A stretch of DNA of 64,000 bases, taken from positions 5,661,157 to 5,725,156 of the forward strand of contig CM040449.1 of assembly GCA_022749755.1 (NCBI GenBank), read 5' to 3'. The notes under the pieces are model-generated. The model was given only the letters and a program-made list of their open reading frames with translations. It did no database searches and was not told where the DNA came from. This document shows, piece by piece, positions 52,965-64,000 of the stretch. This DNA is from Azadirachta indica. Its lineage: Eukaryota; Streptophyta; Magnoliopsida; Sapindales; Meliaceae. The translations under genes were made by a program, and so were the position numbers. The stretch's first letter is position 1. Each line of letters opens with the position of its first letter.

Positions 52965-54049
52965 TTCAAAAACTCTCACTCCAATCAATAAATTAATTAA
53001 TGAACAACCAAATTAAACGTAGATAAAGTTTAAATACATGCACGGATAAGAAAACCCTAGCTGAAAAATCTTTGTTTGGAGTTATTGCCAAATTCTGCTA
53101 CAACGTTAACAATGGATCGTGGGATTGTGGCAATCTAGAACACGAGAAAGAGCGTAAAAACCGTGTTTTCGTGTTGCAGGTCGAGTAAAATAATGTACGG
53201 AGAAGAAGAGTCACAGCAGCCGCATGATTAAACAAAGTGGCGTCGTCAATGCAGGTGATCTTGGGTTGTCGCGGGGTCAATGAAAGAGCCGCGAAGATTG
53301 TATCTAATTCTAGCAAACGGTGCCGTTTCCTGTGCCTTTGTGTCAACACGAGACAGAAATTGGGTCAAAAGTGGTGTACGATCGGATTTGGATACGAGTT
53401 CTCGTTGAACTCGTGCGAGTTTTGACTTTTTAATTTTGGCCAGTGTTCGACACTACACTAAAGTGGTAGACTTTGATAAAGGCCAATTCCCCCGTTGATT
53501 ATATGATTTCTCTGGGAAAAATTGGCCTTAAAATTAAAATGTGCAATAAATTAGGTATTTTAATATTTTCTTATGTTTTCACAATTATTATCAAACTACA
53601 GGTAACTAACATTTTTTTTAGAAAGCAAAGTATAAACATAGTATTTTAATTATGTGTATATTTTAAGTTTTTAACTTTTTATTATAAGATGCTCTTCCTA
53701 TATGATATATTTCAAGTATGCTCGCAGGATTTTAACGATAATATCATCTAAAATTAATTAAACCTTTGTCTTAAAATTCCTAGATAAATTATTTGTTTTA
53801 GATATTGATTTTTTGACGACGATATTGAAACACTGAGAACCGGATATCAACGGCTTTGCATGGTGTTTTAAAGGTTGAAAAAGAAAATAAAAAACCTCAT
53901 TTGGAATTTAGTGTAATTATATAAAGTAGAGAGCCATGTTTGTAATTACAGGACAGATTGGTGGAGGCAATTTTAATTAATATTAGAGACCTTACTATAT
54001 TAATTGAACGATTTCGCAGCATCAGTTGAGAGCTTGTTTCACAGCAGCC
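52965..54049. other. Divergent promoter region between the SNARE and RMT2-like genes
   Basis: 1,085 bases between two start codons on opposite strands. No gene is supported. An ORF at 53237-53425 has no features of a real protein. Confidence 0.5.
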
Positions 54050-56387
54050 ATGGAGAAAGAAGGGGAGCAACTGTGCGAGGCGGCGGGAAACGGCGAGATA
54101 GACAAGGTGAAAGCTCTCATAGATTCAGGAGCTGATGTGTCGTACTTTGACAGCAATGGTCTGACTCCACTCATGCACGCGGCCAACCTTGGCCACGCCG
54201 ACGTGGTTAAGACTCTTCTCGAAGCTGGCGCACCATGGAACGCTCTGTCTCCGTCTAACCTTTCCGCCGGAGACTTCGCCATGGATTCCGATCACCAGGA
54301 GGCTTTTAAAGTCCTTCTCAATGCTGGTTAGTTCTCCGTTGCTTTATATTTATTTTATTTAATTACGTGTCATTAGAGATTCATTATGGTTGAATTAGTG
54401 TATAGTGCAATTCTAAATTACGATCCTTTTGGAGCTTGTGAAGTTTTTTTTTTATTTTTCATCGCAAAACTTACATTTCCTTTTTCGGTTTGCCCATTTG
54501 AATTAGTTGGCTATGATCCAGACTAAAACATGTGCATTCGAGATTTATTTAATTTCAATAACCATGCAGCTTTGACAATCAAATACAGTGAAGAAGAATT
54601 TATTTACTGCTTGATGTTCATTATTGTTTTACTTTCTATGCAAATTTTTACCAGCAACTAGTGTCTCTAATAAGAAAATGAAATTTTGTTTGAACATATA
54701 TATATGTCTACTAACCTTCTCTTGTGTCCAGTTATTGGACCTAATTAAACATGTCTGGTGCATTTGTCATTTTATATTTGCAAATAAATATCCATGATTG
54801 AACAGGAATTCAGGCTGAGTTGATCCTAGGAACCATTGCGAGGGAAGCAAATAAAAACAGTGATTCTAATGGGAATTACTTGCAAGATAGGGTCAGCTTT
54901 AGTGAGGACAAGCTCATGGATTCCAACAGCAAGGCCGTCATGATGGCTTGGGAGAAACCATTGATGGAGGCTCACGCAAAGGCTGTTTGCTCAGGAGGTG
55001 GTCATATACTAAACATCGGCTTTGGAATGGGACTTGTGGATACAGCCATTCAGCAATATTCTCCTGTTACACACACCATTGTGGAGGCTCACCCAGAGGT
55101 TTATGAGCGTATGCTTTGCTTTGGTTGGGGTGAGAAGGATAATGTAAAGATAATATTTGGCCGCTGGCAGGATGTTCTTTCTCAACTTGAATCTTATGAT
55201 GGTAAGTCAAGATTCATCTCGCTTCCAACTATAGCCATTATTATCTGTGAACTTCTATGCAACAAGGAACAATTCTATTTGTATTTATCTCATATTTCAT
55301 TGTTTTCTTTCTTATATTCATTTTCTGACCATTTTCTTCTGCCTATTCATACGAGGCTAGACTTAAACTAATTCCATCTCTTTTACAAATTCTAGTCCTG
55401 TGAGCAACACTTGGGTATTATTCTGTATTGTAGTCGTATTCTATTATCTTTTCATTTTCTTTCCTAAACTATTGCCTTATGATGTTCATATGAGGATAGA
55501 CTTGTATAATTTACATAAGCTGATATGAGAGTTGATTCCTGTGTAAAAAACTTGACAGGTAGAATTATTGACTCTCTGTTCATCATGTTTTTCAAAACCA
55601 GTTAACTACCAAAATGAATTAGATAACTCACTTTGTAATTGTGATTTTTATTTTGTTTCTTTATAAATTTTAGTTCCGTGGGAGACACACTCCTAATGTA
55701 TTTGAGTAGATTGATTTTTGTCCAGTAATGATATAAATTAACAACTTTCGATTTGGGATTCAATCTATACCGAGCATAGACTTGATTTTATTTTCTTTTC
55801 AAGCAAGATGTAAGTTTGAGCTATTAATTCTTCCATTTTTTTTTTATCTTGGCTACTGTCTAAGGTCATGGGGACTTGTTCAGACTTATAAATGAACTTA
55901 TAAAAACTAAAGGGGCAGGTTTTAAATGCCACCTTTTCCTGTATTGTTTTCCTTGCTTATCTCTTTTAGAATGGAAGAGAAACATTTACTTGATAGAATT
56001 TATTGCTATTGTACATTACAACCCAAATTTTACAATTTAATAACTCTTTAGAAATCATGGCTGAACTATTCAGGCATATTCTTTGACACATATGGAGAGT
56101 ATTATGAAGACCTAAGAGAGTTTCACCAACATCTTCCTAAGTTGTTGAAGCCTGGAGGAATCTATTCATTTTTCAATGGTCTTTGTGGAGGTAATGCATT
56201 CTTCCATGTTGTTTACTGTCATTTAGTTTCTTTAGAACTTGAGAATTTAGGCTTCTCTGCACAATTGATTCCCTTGCCTGTAAAGAATTGTCTGGGAGAA
56301 GAAGTTTGGGAAGGTGTGAGACAAAAATATTGGCAACTTGATACATATTATCTCCCTGTTTGTCAATCAATAGAGGATTCTGAATGA
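54050..56387 (+). CDS. Ankyrin-repeat arginine N-methyltransferase, RMT2 type
   Basis: Exons 54050-54326, 54806-55201 and 56074-56387, all GT-AG and phase-consistent, give 328 aa. Residues 1-90 form ankyrin repeats (DSNGLTPLMHAANLGHADVVKTLLEAGA). The rest is a SAM-dependent methyltransferase with motif I ILNIGFGMGLVD and the acidic post-I region VEAHPEVYERM. This is the architecture of yeast Rmt2, which methylates the delta nitrogen of an arginine in ribosomal protein L12; the plant orthologue is annotated, from memory, as At5g65860. The substrate in plants is inferred. The start is the first ATG in frame with the ankyrin domain. Confidence 0.92.
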
Positions 56388-58033
56388 TGTTTGAGTTTGC
56401 ACCACTATTTATTCCTTTTATAATGTTGAAGGCACTTGAAATATTTAAATTTAGTATATTTTAAGATTTTCATTTCTCTTCATTATAAGTCTGGACAGAT
56501 AGGGTGTGCAGATGACTATTATCTTGTGCTTATTAGATTGTTTAGTAGCAACACCATTGAAGATGGCGATAAAACTGACATTTGTCAGTATTGAGTTAAA
56601 AATGTGAACTCACCTACTAGATACTGAAAAATGTACCAGCAACACAGGTAATAAGATTTTTGCACTAGTTCAAACTCTCTAGAAATAACCATTCTATGGC
56701 TTAAAAGCTATTCCATTTGGAGATAGTATTCAAATGGAGGTATAATTAGAAGTGAAGCCATCTATTGTCATTCCTCGATTCTCGGCACCATCAGATTTGC
56801 TTTTTCCCAAACATCATCGTTATCTCAGCTCTCGCCATTTCAAACCATATCTAATGTAGTCCACAGCTCACCCCAACCCTACCCAGCTTTCCAGGCCATC
56901 CAATCTCCGTCATTCCACTTTAGCTCTTCTCCAACCACCTCACCTTATAGCTTATGGACAAATCCCTTTACCCCTTTGGTGACGGATGAGTATGTGGAAA
57001 GATTAAAGGAAGTTGAGTTGAGGATTTTTTGAAGAAAACGCAAGGCATTGGCAGTTTTTCCACCAAATTCAGGGATTTTGCCCTTTACCCTGATTCACGA
57101 CTGCCAAAAGGGTTCAGAGGAATTCGAAAAATAAATCAGAAAAGGTTGTCCCATCTCTCATCTTAAAGCCTATTATGCCAATGTCTGCCCTTCAGAGAAA
57201 GATGAAGGGGCTGCCATCTGATTGTTAGAAGAGGAGGTAAAAGCAGTTTTTTGGGAGAATTGTCAATGAATTTGTGTAAGCACCACCTAGCAAAGACTGC
57301 TTGGAACAATCTTATATCTTCCTAACTTACTATACTTACCATGTCCAATTTTAGTTTAGAAAGAACTTCCAATCAAGCATATTATAACTTGCCTAAAGTT
57401 TGCTTGTTTATTAATTTGACCTGGTTTCAGTAGTGGGGAGAAAATGGTGTATATTCACAAACCATAAGACTCAGTGGCAAGTTGCTGGTTTTGGATTGTT
57501 GCTGTGGCAAATATATCTAAAATGTTTTTAATGTGTAGTGGCTGTAAAATTTCAATCTTCATTGTATTTGCTTATGGAGAACCCCAAGTAGAAATTCACA
57601 TTTCTAGTGACTTGCTCACTGTGGGCAACCTCCAATTTGGACTCATAAGAGTGCCATGACACTGTCGTATAGGGCTAGTGAACTACTCATTTAAACCCAC
57701 CAGCCACTTTAAAAAGCTTTAATTTTTGAGCCATTATAGATGAGAAACGGAAGAAGAATCTGGTTATAGATTGATATATAATCTAAATTTCATTGAAGTT
57801 GAAATAGAAATCTTTTACACGGATTTTATGTACAATTGTTTATTCTTTTTTATTTTTCCAATCCCCTGATCACTTCATAGAGAAATTAGAAAAGCAACTG
57901 ATTATGCTTGCTCAGTTGCCAGAACATAAGAGAAAAGGTGCCTGGCAAATGTTCATTATATGCAGAGGGAGGCTATGCTGGGACTTCCTGACCCATATTT
58001 GGTTATTAGACGAATTCTTCCATGTTATTATAA
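56388..58033. other. Intergenic region
   Basis: 3' flank of the RMT2-like gene and 3' flank of the subtilase, which are convergent. No coding region is supported. Confidence 0.55.
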
Positions 58034-60334
58034 TCACGTCCAGCTGAATGCTATTGGACTACCAACAACATGTTTTCCATCTGACCACTGTAGACGAGCA
58101 AAACTGGTTGTACCAGATGGCAAAGAACTAGCAGTAAATGTAACCGTGTAGCTCTTTTTCTCGTATTGTCCTCTGAAGCTCAGTGATTCTGGTTCAACCA
58201 AGATCTTCACTGATGGAGACTGTGAAGACACAGACACTTTATATGTTGTGGGAGTGCCCACATTTGTTACAGTTCTAGTGTATTTCACAGTGCTTGTGAC
58301 ACCACCACCACCCCGCCTGCCCGATGCTGTTTGAAATGGAACGGAGAAAGATGGGTAGTTAAGATCACCCAGGCTGTATGTTTTGCTTAACACACAGGTG
58401 GAGTCTCTGTTTGTAACTTGCTTAATTTGAGATGAGCTATAGTTCAAGGCACAAAGGAAGCCTAGATAGTCATCAACGGTGGCATCATAGACAAGGCCGG
58501 GATCAAGTGCTGCTACTGGATCCACATGTCCAGCACCATAGTCAAATGGTGTTGATGATTGTCCGGTGGAAACATCTAAAAGGGTTTTGCCATTGCTGTA
58601 TGTTGAGTAGGCTGTGGTCATGAGGGCAGATCTAATGGCTGAAGGGCTCCATTCTGGGTGTGCAGCCTTGACGAGTGCAGCCAACCCACTCACATGGGGG
58701 CACGACATTGACGTCCCTGAAATGATATTGAAGCTTACACGCCTAGGGTCGCTTTCTAACCCAGTTGGGCCAACTGCACCAGTCCAGCCAGCCAGGATAT
58801 TTACTCCCGGTGCTATAATATCTGGTTTCAGTATTTCTGGAGTGATCGGGTTTGGACCTCTAGAACTGAATGCTGCAACAACCGGCGATGGTTGGATTCC
58901 CAATTGTGTGCCTCCAGAAGTAATTGTGGCCGTTGGATTGGGTTCTGAAGAGATGTATTTTTTAATCACATCACCAGCCTTCTGCCCTACAGCTGCTGAA
59001 GGCAAGAGCTGTGCATCGGCTACTAGCTCTTCCCCATAGGTATCGGTATTTGTTAAAACCATTCCAACACCACCTGCACTTTTCACCACCACACCTTTTT
59101 GTACCCTAGAGTTCCCTCCTCGATCACATACCACAATTTTCCCTGCAACTTTTGCAGGAATCAGACTGCCAGTCATGCAAAGATTACCACTTGATGAATT
59201 GCTAACATTAGCAGCATAAACTATTGGGACCGAAGAACCATCTAATGGTTTTCCACTATAAAGCGACACACCAGATAAATTCTTTCCATTTCTAAGGCTA
59301 ACGTAGGCAGGGAAATCGCGGTCCAAAGTTCCTGCACCTACGGTGGTTATCCAAGGTGCTACGTTGGACAGACTGCCTGCATAAGGTCCACCATTTCCAG
59401 CTGAACATGATACAAGGATTCCGTGAGCCATGGCAGTGAAAGCTCCAATGGCAACAGTGTCTCTGTAGTATTCTGTCAATCCTCCCCCAATAGACATGGA
59501 TATAACATTCACGCCATCTTCTACCGCCTTATCCATGCCTGCAATGATATCGGAACCAAAACACCCTCCAAGCCAACACACCTTGTATGTGGCAACCCGG
59601 GCATGTGTAGCCATTCCACGGGCTATCCCTGAAGCATAACCAAATAGGCTAGCTCCGGAGACTGCTGAACCAGCTGCTGTGGTTGCTGTATGTGTTCCAT
59701 GGCCATCGTCATCTCTTGGTGACTTTGATTCCATAGTTTCATCAATAGGTCCAAAAGCAGCTTCATATCCTTTCGAGAAAGACCTTGCACCAATTAGTTT
59801 CCGATTACAGCTTGATGAGTTGAAGTTTTTACCCACCTCACACTCTCCTTTCCAGCCACTTGGTACTGATCCAAGTCCTGTATCATCAAAACTTTTTATC
59901 TCAGGCCAAACACCAGTGTCTAAGACTCCAATGATTACCTCGCTCACTGCCTTGGATTCAGGGAGCAGAGTTTCGCTCTTTCCTAATCCGAGGAACTCCG
60001 GCGTCCGAGTTGTATGTAGTTCATATCTGACTTCTGGCAGGATAGACACAATTCCTGGTTGCTTTGCAAGTAACTGTGCTTCTTTGGGAGTTAGCCTCGC
60101 GGAGAAGCCATGAATTACATTGTTGTATGCGTAAAGCATGGCTGCAGAGTCTGATACTGATTTTAAAGAAGAGTCATACCATTCAAAATGATCGCTGTAA
60201 CTTGCTGGCATATTTGACTTGTCCATGTGAACAACATAAGTCCTTTTGAGTTGCTGGTTCTTCTCTTCTGCTACAACATACGTGTAACAGAAAATCAGAA
60301 GTAAACTCAACTGTAGAAGCCTCAACTTAAACAT
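58034..60334 (-). CDS. Subtilisin-like serine protease, SBT1.7 type
   Basis: Single-exon gene of 766 aa, typical for plant subtilases. They are secreted to the cell wall and process wall and signalling proteins. The chosen ATG (60332-60334) starts a signal peptide, MFKLRLLQLSLLLIFCYTYVVA; the open frame extends 65 codons upstream but without a better signal peptide. After it come the I9 propeptide (RTYVVHMDKSNMPASYSDHF), then the S8 domain with catalytic Asp139 (VLDTGVWPE), His212 (DDDGHGTHT), Asn314 (SAGNGGP) and Ser542 (SGTSMSCPH). A protease-associated domain sits between Asn and Ser. A fibronectin-III-like end closes with GSPIAFSWT. It resembles Arabidopsis SBT1.7/ARA12. No frame damage. 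Confidence 0.96.
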   Translation of the reverse strand: MFKLRLLQLSLLLIFCYTYVVAEEKNQQLKRTYVVHMDKSNMPASYSDHFEWYDSSLKSVSDSAAMLYAYNNVIHGFSARLTPKEAQLLAKQPGIVSILPEVRYELHTTRTPEFLGLGKSETLLPESKAVSEVIIGVLDTGVWPEIKSFDDTGLGSVPSGWKGECEVGKNFNSSSCNRKLIGARSFSKGYEAAFGPIDETMESKSPRDDDGHGTHTATTAAGSAVSGASLFGYASGIARGMATHARVATYKVCWLGGCFGSDIIAGMDKAVEDGVNVISMSIGGGLTEYYRDTVAIGAFTAMAHGILVSCSAGNGGPYAGSLSNVAPWITTVGAGTLDRDFPAYVSLRNGKNLSGVSLYSGKPLDGSSVPIVYAANVSNSSSGNLCMTGSLIPAKVAGKIVVCDRGGNSRVQKGVVVKSAGGVGMVLTNTDTYGEELVADAQLLPSAAVGQKAGDVIKKYISSEPNPTATITSGGTQLGIQPSPVVAAFSSRGPNPITPEILKPDIIAPGVNILAGWTGAVGPTGLESDPRRVSFNIISGTSMSCPHVSGLAALVKAAHPEWSPSAIRSALMTTAYSTYSNGKTLLDVSTGQSSTPFDYGAGHVDPVAALDPGLVYDATVDDYLGFLCALNYSSSQIKQVTNRDSTCVLSKTYSLGDLNYPSFSVPFQTASGRRGGGGVTSTVKYTRTVTNVGTPTTYKVSVSSQSPSVKILVEPESLSFRGQYEKKSYTVTFTASSLPSGTTSFARLQWSDGKHVVGSPIAFSWT

Positions 60335-60436
60335 TCTTCCTCGTCCCGGACCTGTAGATTTCAGGCAATTCGGTGAGTATTTAGAGGCGGCTTGACTCTG
60401 TTTCAGAAGCCCAAAAAGAACGGAAGAGAAGTTCAC

Positions 60437-60443
60437 ATATATA
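60437..60443 (-). promoter_or_regulatory. Candidate TATA box of the subtilase gene
   Basis: TATATAT on the minus strand (CCTATATATGTG), about 105 bases before the start codon. If used, the 65-codon upstream extension would be partly outside the transcript, which supports the shorter start. Confidence 0.4.
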
Positions 60444-61852
60444 GGACTAAGAAGGATTCTCTTGGCCCTCTGATATACTAAATGGTTTCCAACTGGGTCT
60501 TGTATACAAGACGACACTAGGTTTGACACCAGTACATCATGGTCTTGTTATGAGTGGAAAATAATTTGTAGCCGTGTATGGAGTATTCTCCTGTAAATGG
60601 GTCACCTTTTTCTTGGATTATTACTTTTAATTTCCCCAAGTGCCTAAAAGACAAAAAAGTTAAAAATTTCCGGAAAACAGCTATATTAAACAATAACAAG
60701 AAGCTCCGCGTGAGTGGAATCAAGATCCAATGGTTAATAATATCTTGCTTCCTCTGCATTATTATTATGATAGAGCATAGCAAGTGACATCATGCTCTAC
60801 CAATGACTGGTTTATAATTGTGAATCACAGCGAAATACATGAACCGAACCTACTTATTGAAATTTAATCTATATTTCTTTATGTATGATACTGATTTAGA
60901 ATGGCTATTAGTGGTAGTGGTAGTGGTAGTGGCAGTGGTAGGCTCTGTCTTTAATCCATCAAAGCATAGGATGGTACGACTAAATCTCTAAAAAATCATG
61001 CTAATAAAAACGGTCATCCAATGATTTTACGAGTCTTGGTTAGTGGAAACGGATGGATAAAAAGACTAGCCAATCGTTTGCGGCAGTATTGCAACTTTAC
61101 TTTACAGGTCGACATCCATTTGAGCAAAATGCACTTAGCTCGTCGATTGCATTCAAATTCGTCCGGAAATTATGCATCTGCAGTCCAATCAACGATAACT
61201 ATTATTAGCATGATTAAAGTGCTTTGCTTAATTGCTTTTGAGCAGTTAGGCTTATGAAAAGGATGAGTCGGGCACATTTTTAAGAGGGGGAAAACTCAAT
61301 TTGGTAGACCAAGGAAGCTGCTTGTAACCAACGAGATCTACCATAATTATTATAAATTATTTACTCGTAATTGAAAATTTTGGGTGGTTCAGAGAATATG
61401 TTATCTTTTTTTTTATTTTTATTTTTAATTTTTTGTAATATAGCATAATTAATAATTTTTAATACCCGATAAAGCCTACCCCGACACACTAATAAATCAT
61501 AGGCAGAGTGTAGTGGACAAACCACTAGTTATCTTCATTTATGAAGATGTTTATAATAACAATAATTATTGGATGGAAGCTTTGTCCTTTCCTTCACACT
61601 AAGCAATTATCATTACGGGATATATACAAAGAGCATACTATTGAAGATGACTCTGAAATCACGGTAAAATCTTTCAATAACTTTTCTATTTCAGAATTGA
61701 TAATGCTATTAAGATTAGTTTGGGACTACTAAATCTACCAGTTCGAGGCTATTTATACAAAAGAAATCCACCAAATTTAATAATATAGTTACAACTTTAA
61801 GTAATTGATAAAGGTGCATATATAATTAGAAAGAGTTGTTTGATTAAATTAA

Positions 61853-61893
61853 ATATATATATATATATATATATACATACATACACATACATA
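61853..61893. repeat. (AT)n then (CATA)n compound microsatellite
   Basis: AT run to about 61875 followed by CATA-type units. Confidence 0.85.
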
Positions 61894-62210
61894 CAACTAT
61901 TACAATGTTTAATCATAACAAACATTAATTGATGTGTTTGTTTCTCCAATAACTAATATATATATATACACGGAAATTAGCTGGAAGGGGTCCCCTTTAT
62001 CAATAACAATTGGTGTGTGTTTTATTTTATCTATAATAATTAATGAGTTTGTTGTTATATATGCCTGAACTGAATAATTGAGCATTTATAAGTTGATTAC
62101 AACTTTCATTATATAGGTTAATTACTTTACACATCGGAATCTGGTTTCTGCTTAGCACAAAATAAAAGTATAATCAAATTTACAAATGAAAGTATGTACA
62201 CACACATACG

Positions 62211-62215
62211 TGTGT

Positions 62216-62253
<38 letters not shown>
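62211..62253. repeat. (GT)n(TA)n compound microsatellite
   Basis: GT-rich run from 62211 with a TA run from about 62238. Confidence 0.85.
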
Positions 62254-63876
62254 GCGCACCTTAGGCTTTATTTGAAAGTATAGATCTTGTCATTCTCAAA
62301 TAATTATTCCATTAAAACAATGTGAACGTTGAAGCATACACATATATATATGCAGTATTTAAATTTTGAAGATTATTTATTTATAGTAATGGCTTTGTCA
62401 TCTCATAAGTTCCAGTTGCAATCATAGAGACGTAAAATAGAAGCAACTAAGAAACGGGGAAAAAAAAAATAAATTAAATATAACAAAATGGTTTGCTATA
62501 TATGGCTTCAGAATCCGTCAAGATTCCTTTGCCCAACAATGGAATCAAATTAGCCGCTGCAGTATTAATTAGGTGTTAATATATATATTCTCTGCATATT
62601 ATTGTCCCCACTGCATCTCATTTGATTTCACTCAATTAGTATCAATCAAAATTTTAGGACCATTTTTTCTTTGCTCGAGGGTCAGTTTCATACTGGCTAC
62701 ATATAATATATGGAGAAAACTAATTTCTCTTTCCCTGCTGCAATCATTGATCTTACTGTTATATAAGTTGTAAGCAGCTAGCTAGCTGATTCGATCACTG
62801 TTGTCAGTCGTAATGAAACCTAATTACAAGTTTTTAAAAAATTTGAGAGTTGCTAGAACGTCAGTCTCCCCCGCAAAGTAATTGGGGTCATTACATTAAT
62901 AATTGATTAAACAGTTGAAGTCGAATCGGAAGAAAGTCTACTTCTCTTTTGATTGCTTCTTTGCGTCTTCAATGGTCTATTCATATTAGAATTGACAATA
63001 TCAAACGCCCACTACCCTATCTAATTATTGAGGCATTGAGCCAAAAAATCAAATATTATTTGGGTAGAGGTATTTCTATCAAATGATGTAATCAAGACAA
63101 GAACATCAACCGAATACAACAAGGCCTGATTATTTTCCTTGGTCTTCGAAAAGAGTCCCGTGGCTGCCTCACTTTCAAACAACTGACACTTCAGTTATAT
63201 TCAACATTTAAATAATATATATGTTGCAACTAAGTGACTTGAAACTGATATCCATTTGGGTAATTAATATCAAGATGCAGTTTCATTAAGGGTACGTAAT
63301 TACCATATTTCAATTCCATAAGCTTTAATTCCAATTACGTAATGTAATATCAATTCTAACATTTAATACAATCTCTATTAGATTTTTGATGGTTGGTAGG
63401 GCTTTGAGTTTTTCATCATGATCGACACGATAAAGAGAGAAATTTGAGAGGTAATAAAAAGCCAAAACTTATGGGCAAAAATTTTCCTGCTTGGCTTAGA
63501 TTTGCTTCACTGCTCGTATATAGTCAAAGCTATTAGGTAAAGAGACCATGTAATGTAAATGTAATCACAAATTATTAACAAGTAAAAGTAATCACCAATG
63601 ATTATAATAACTTTGTGTGTATCACATGGCATGTTCCTACTGAAAATGATGGCTGACCTTGCCGAGACTCGGTGCTCAGTCTCGCCTATCGGCGATAACT
63701 ATAATGGGCTTTTAATTAGTCATGCGACTCTTGTTTTAAGAATTATGACTGAGGATCTTTTAGTAGCAGTAATCTTGTTACTGTGGCCGGGCTAGTCCAA
63801 CTTCTTCTAGCTTAAGGATAATCTTTGGAATGGAGTTGGATATGTTATGTGAAAGCCTATGGGCTATGGACCAATA

Positions 63877-64000
63877 TGTCACGCGCCCAGCGGAAAGGCA
63901 CGTGCGGCACCCTCGTAGACCCCCATGTCGAGGGTAAGCCTTGTTATCCCGTCGCATATTTAACTGGTTTCGGCCTACCTTGGCCTCATCAGGAGGACGG
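63877..64000 (-). mobile_element. Partial TRIM LTR cut by the window edge
   Basis: 124 bases, identical to the first 124 bases of both LTRs of the element at 17771-18739, in the same orientation. Whether it is a solo LTR or the start of a full element cannot be told, because the sequence ends here. Confidence 0.9.

Larger units (their letters stand above)
60335..63876. other. AT-rich intergenic region
   Basis: About 3.5 kb upstream of the subtilase without a supported gene. Contains a GTAGTG hexanucleotide stretch near 60911-60940, AT/CATA and GT/TA microsatellites, and at 62916-62973 a weak imperfect hairpin. Confidence 0.5.

Noticed and set aside
60335..60529. 65-codon N-terminal extension of the subtilase
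   Set aside because: It precedes a clear signal peptide with its own Met and overlaps a likely TATA box.
62916..62973. Imperfect hairpin as a miRNA precursor
   Set aside because: Pairing is interrupted and short, with no known miRNA sequence.

Overview
The window is plant nuclear DNA from a eudicot. Genes are widely spaced, most have several GT-AG introns, and the gaps are AT-rich and full of microsatellites, retrotransposons and MITE-like elements. The proteins resemble woody rosids; a Citrus relative is only a guess from overall flavour. There are no operons, CRISPR arrays or bacterial features.

Layout. 1-1011: last exons of a Pumilio (PUF) RNA-binding protein. 1936-9122: 12-exon membrane-anchored aspartic protease with a 1-nt frame break in exon 2. 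11254-11622 (-): snakin/GASA peptide. 11.6-19.3 kb: gene-poor, holding a complete 969-bp TRIM-type LTR retrotransposon at 17771-18739; another LTR of the family enters at the right edge of the window. 19311-21337: DUF620 protein. 26390-28511: ARM/TPR-like protein with three homopolymer frameshifts, followed by a decayed duplication of its 3' end (28246-31294) and a fold-back AT-rich element. 35514-36781 (+) and 37597-38849 (-): convergent pair of PRISE (progesterone 5-beta-reductase/iridoid synthase-like) genes. 39912-47506: TGD5-like glycine-rich protein whose second intron contains a degenerate Copia element (41117-46222). 49299-49853: cytochrome b5. 51111-52964 (-): syntaxin-like SNARE protein. 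54050-56387: ankyrin plus arginine methyltransferase (RMT2-like). 58034-60334 (-): intronless subtilase of the SBT1 type. 60.3-64 kb: AT-rich intergenic DNA.

The genes do not form one pathway. They are unrelated housekeeping, lipid-transfer, trafficking, secreted-protease and specialised-metabolism genes. The order DUF620, TGD5-like, SNARE recalls an Arabidopsis chromosome 1 neighbourhood, and aspartic protease with ARM/TPR recalls one on chromosome 3; both are from memory.

The most notable observations are the young TRIM element with a conserved hairpin in its LTR, the 5.1-kb Copia insertion inside the TGD5-like intron, and five single-base frame breaks in three otherwise intact genes. I found no clearly new biological system.
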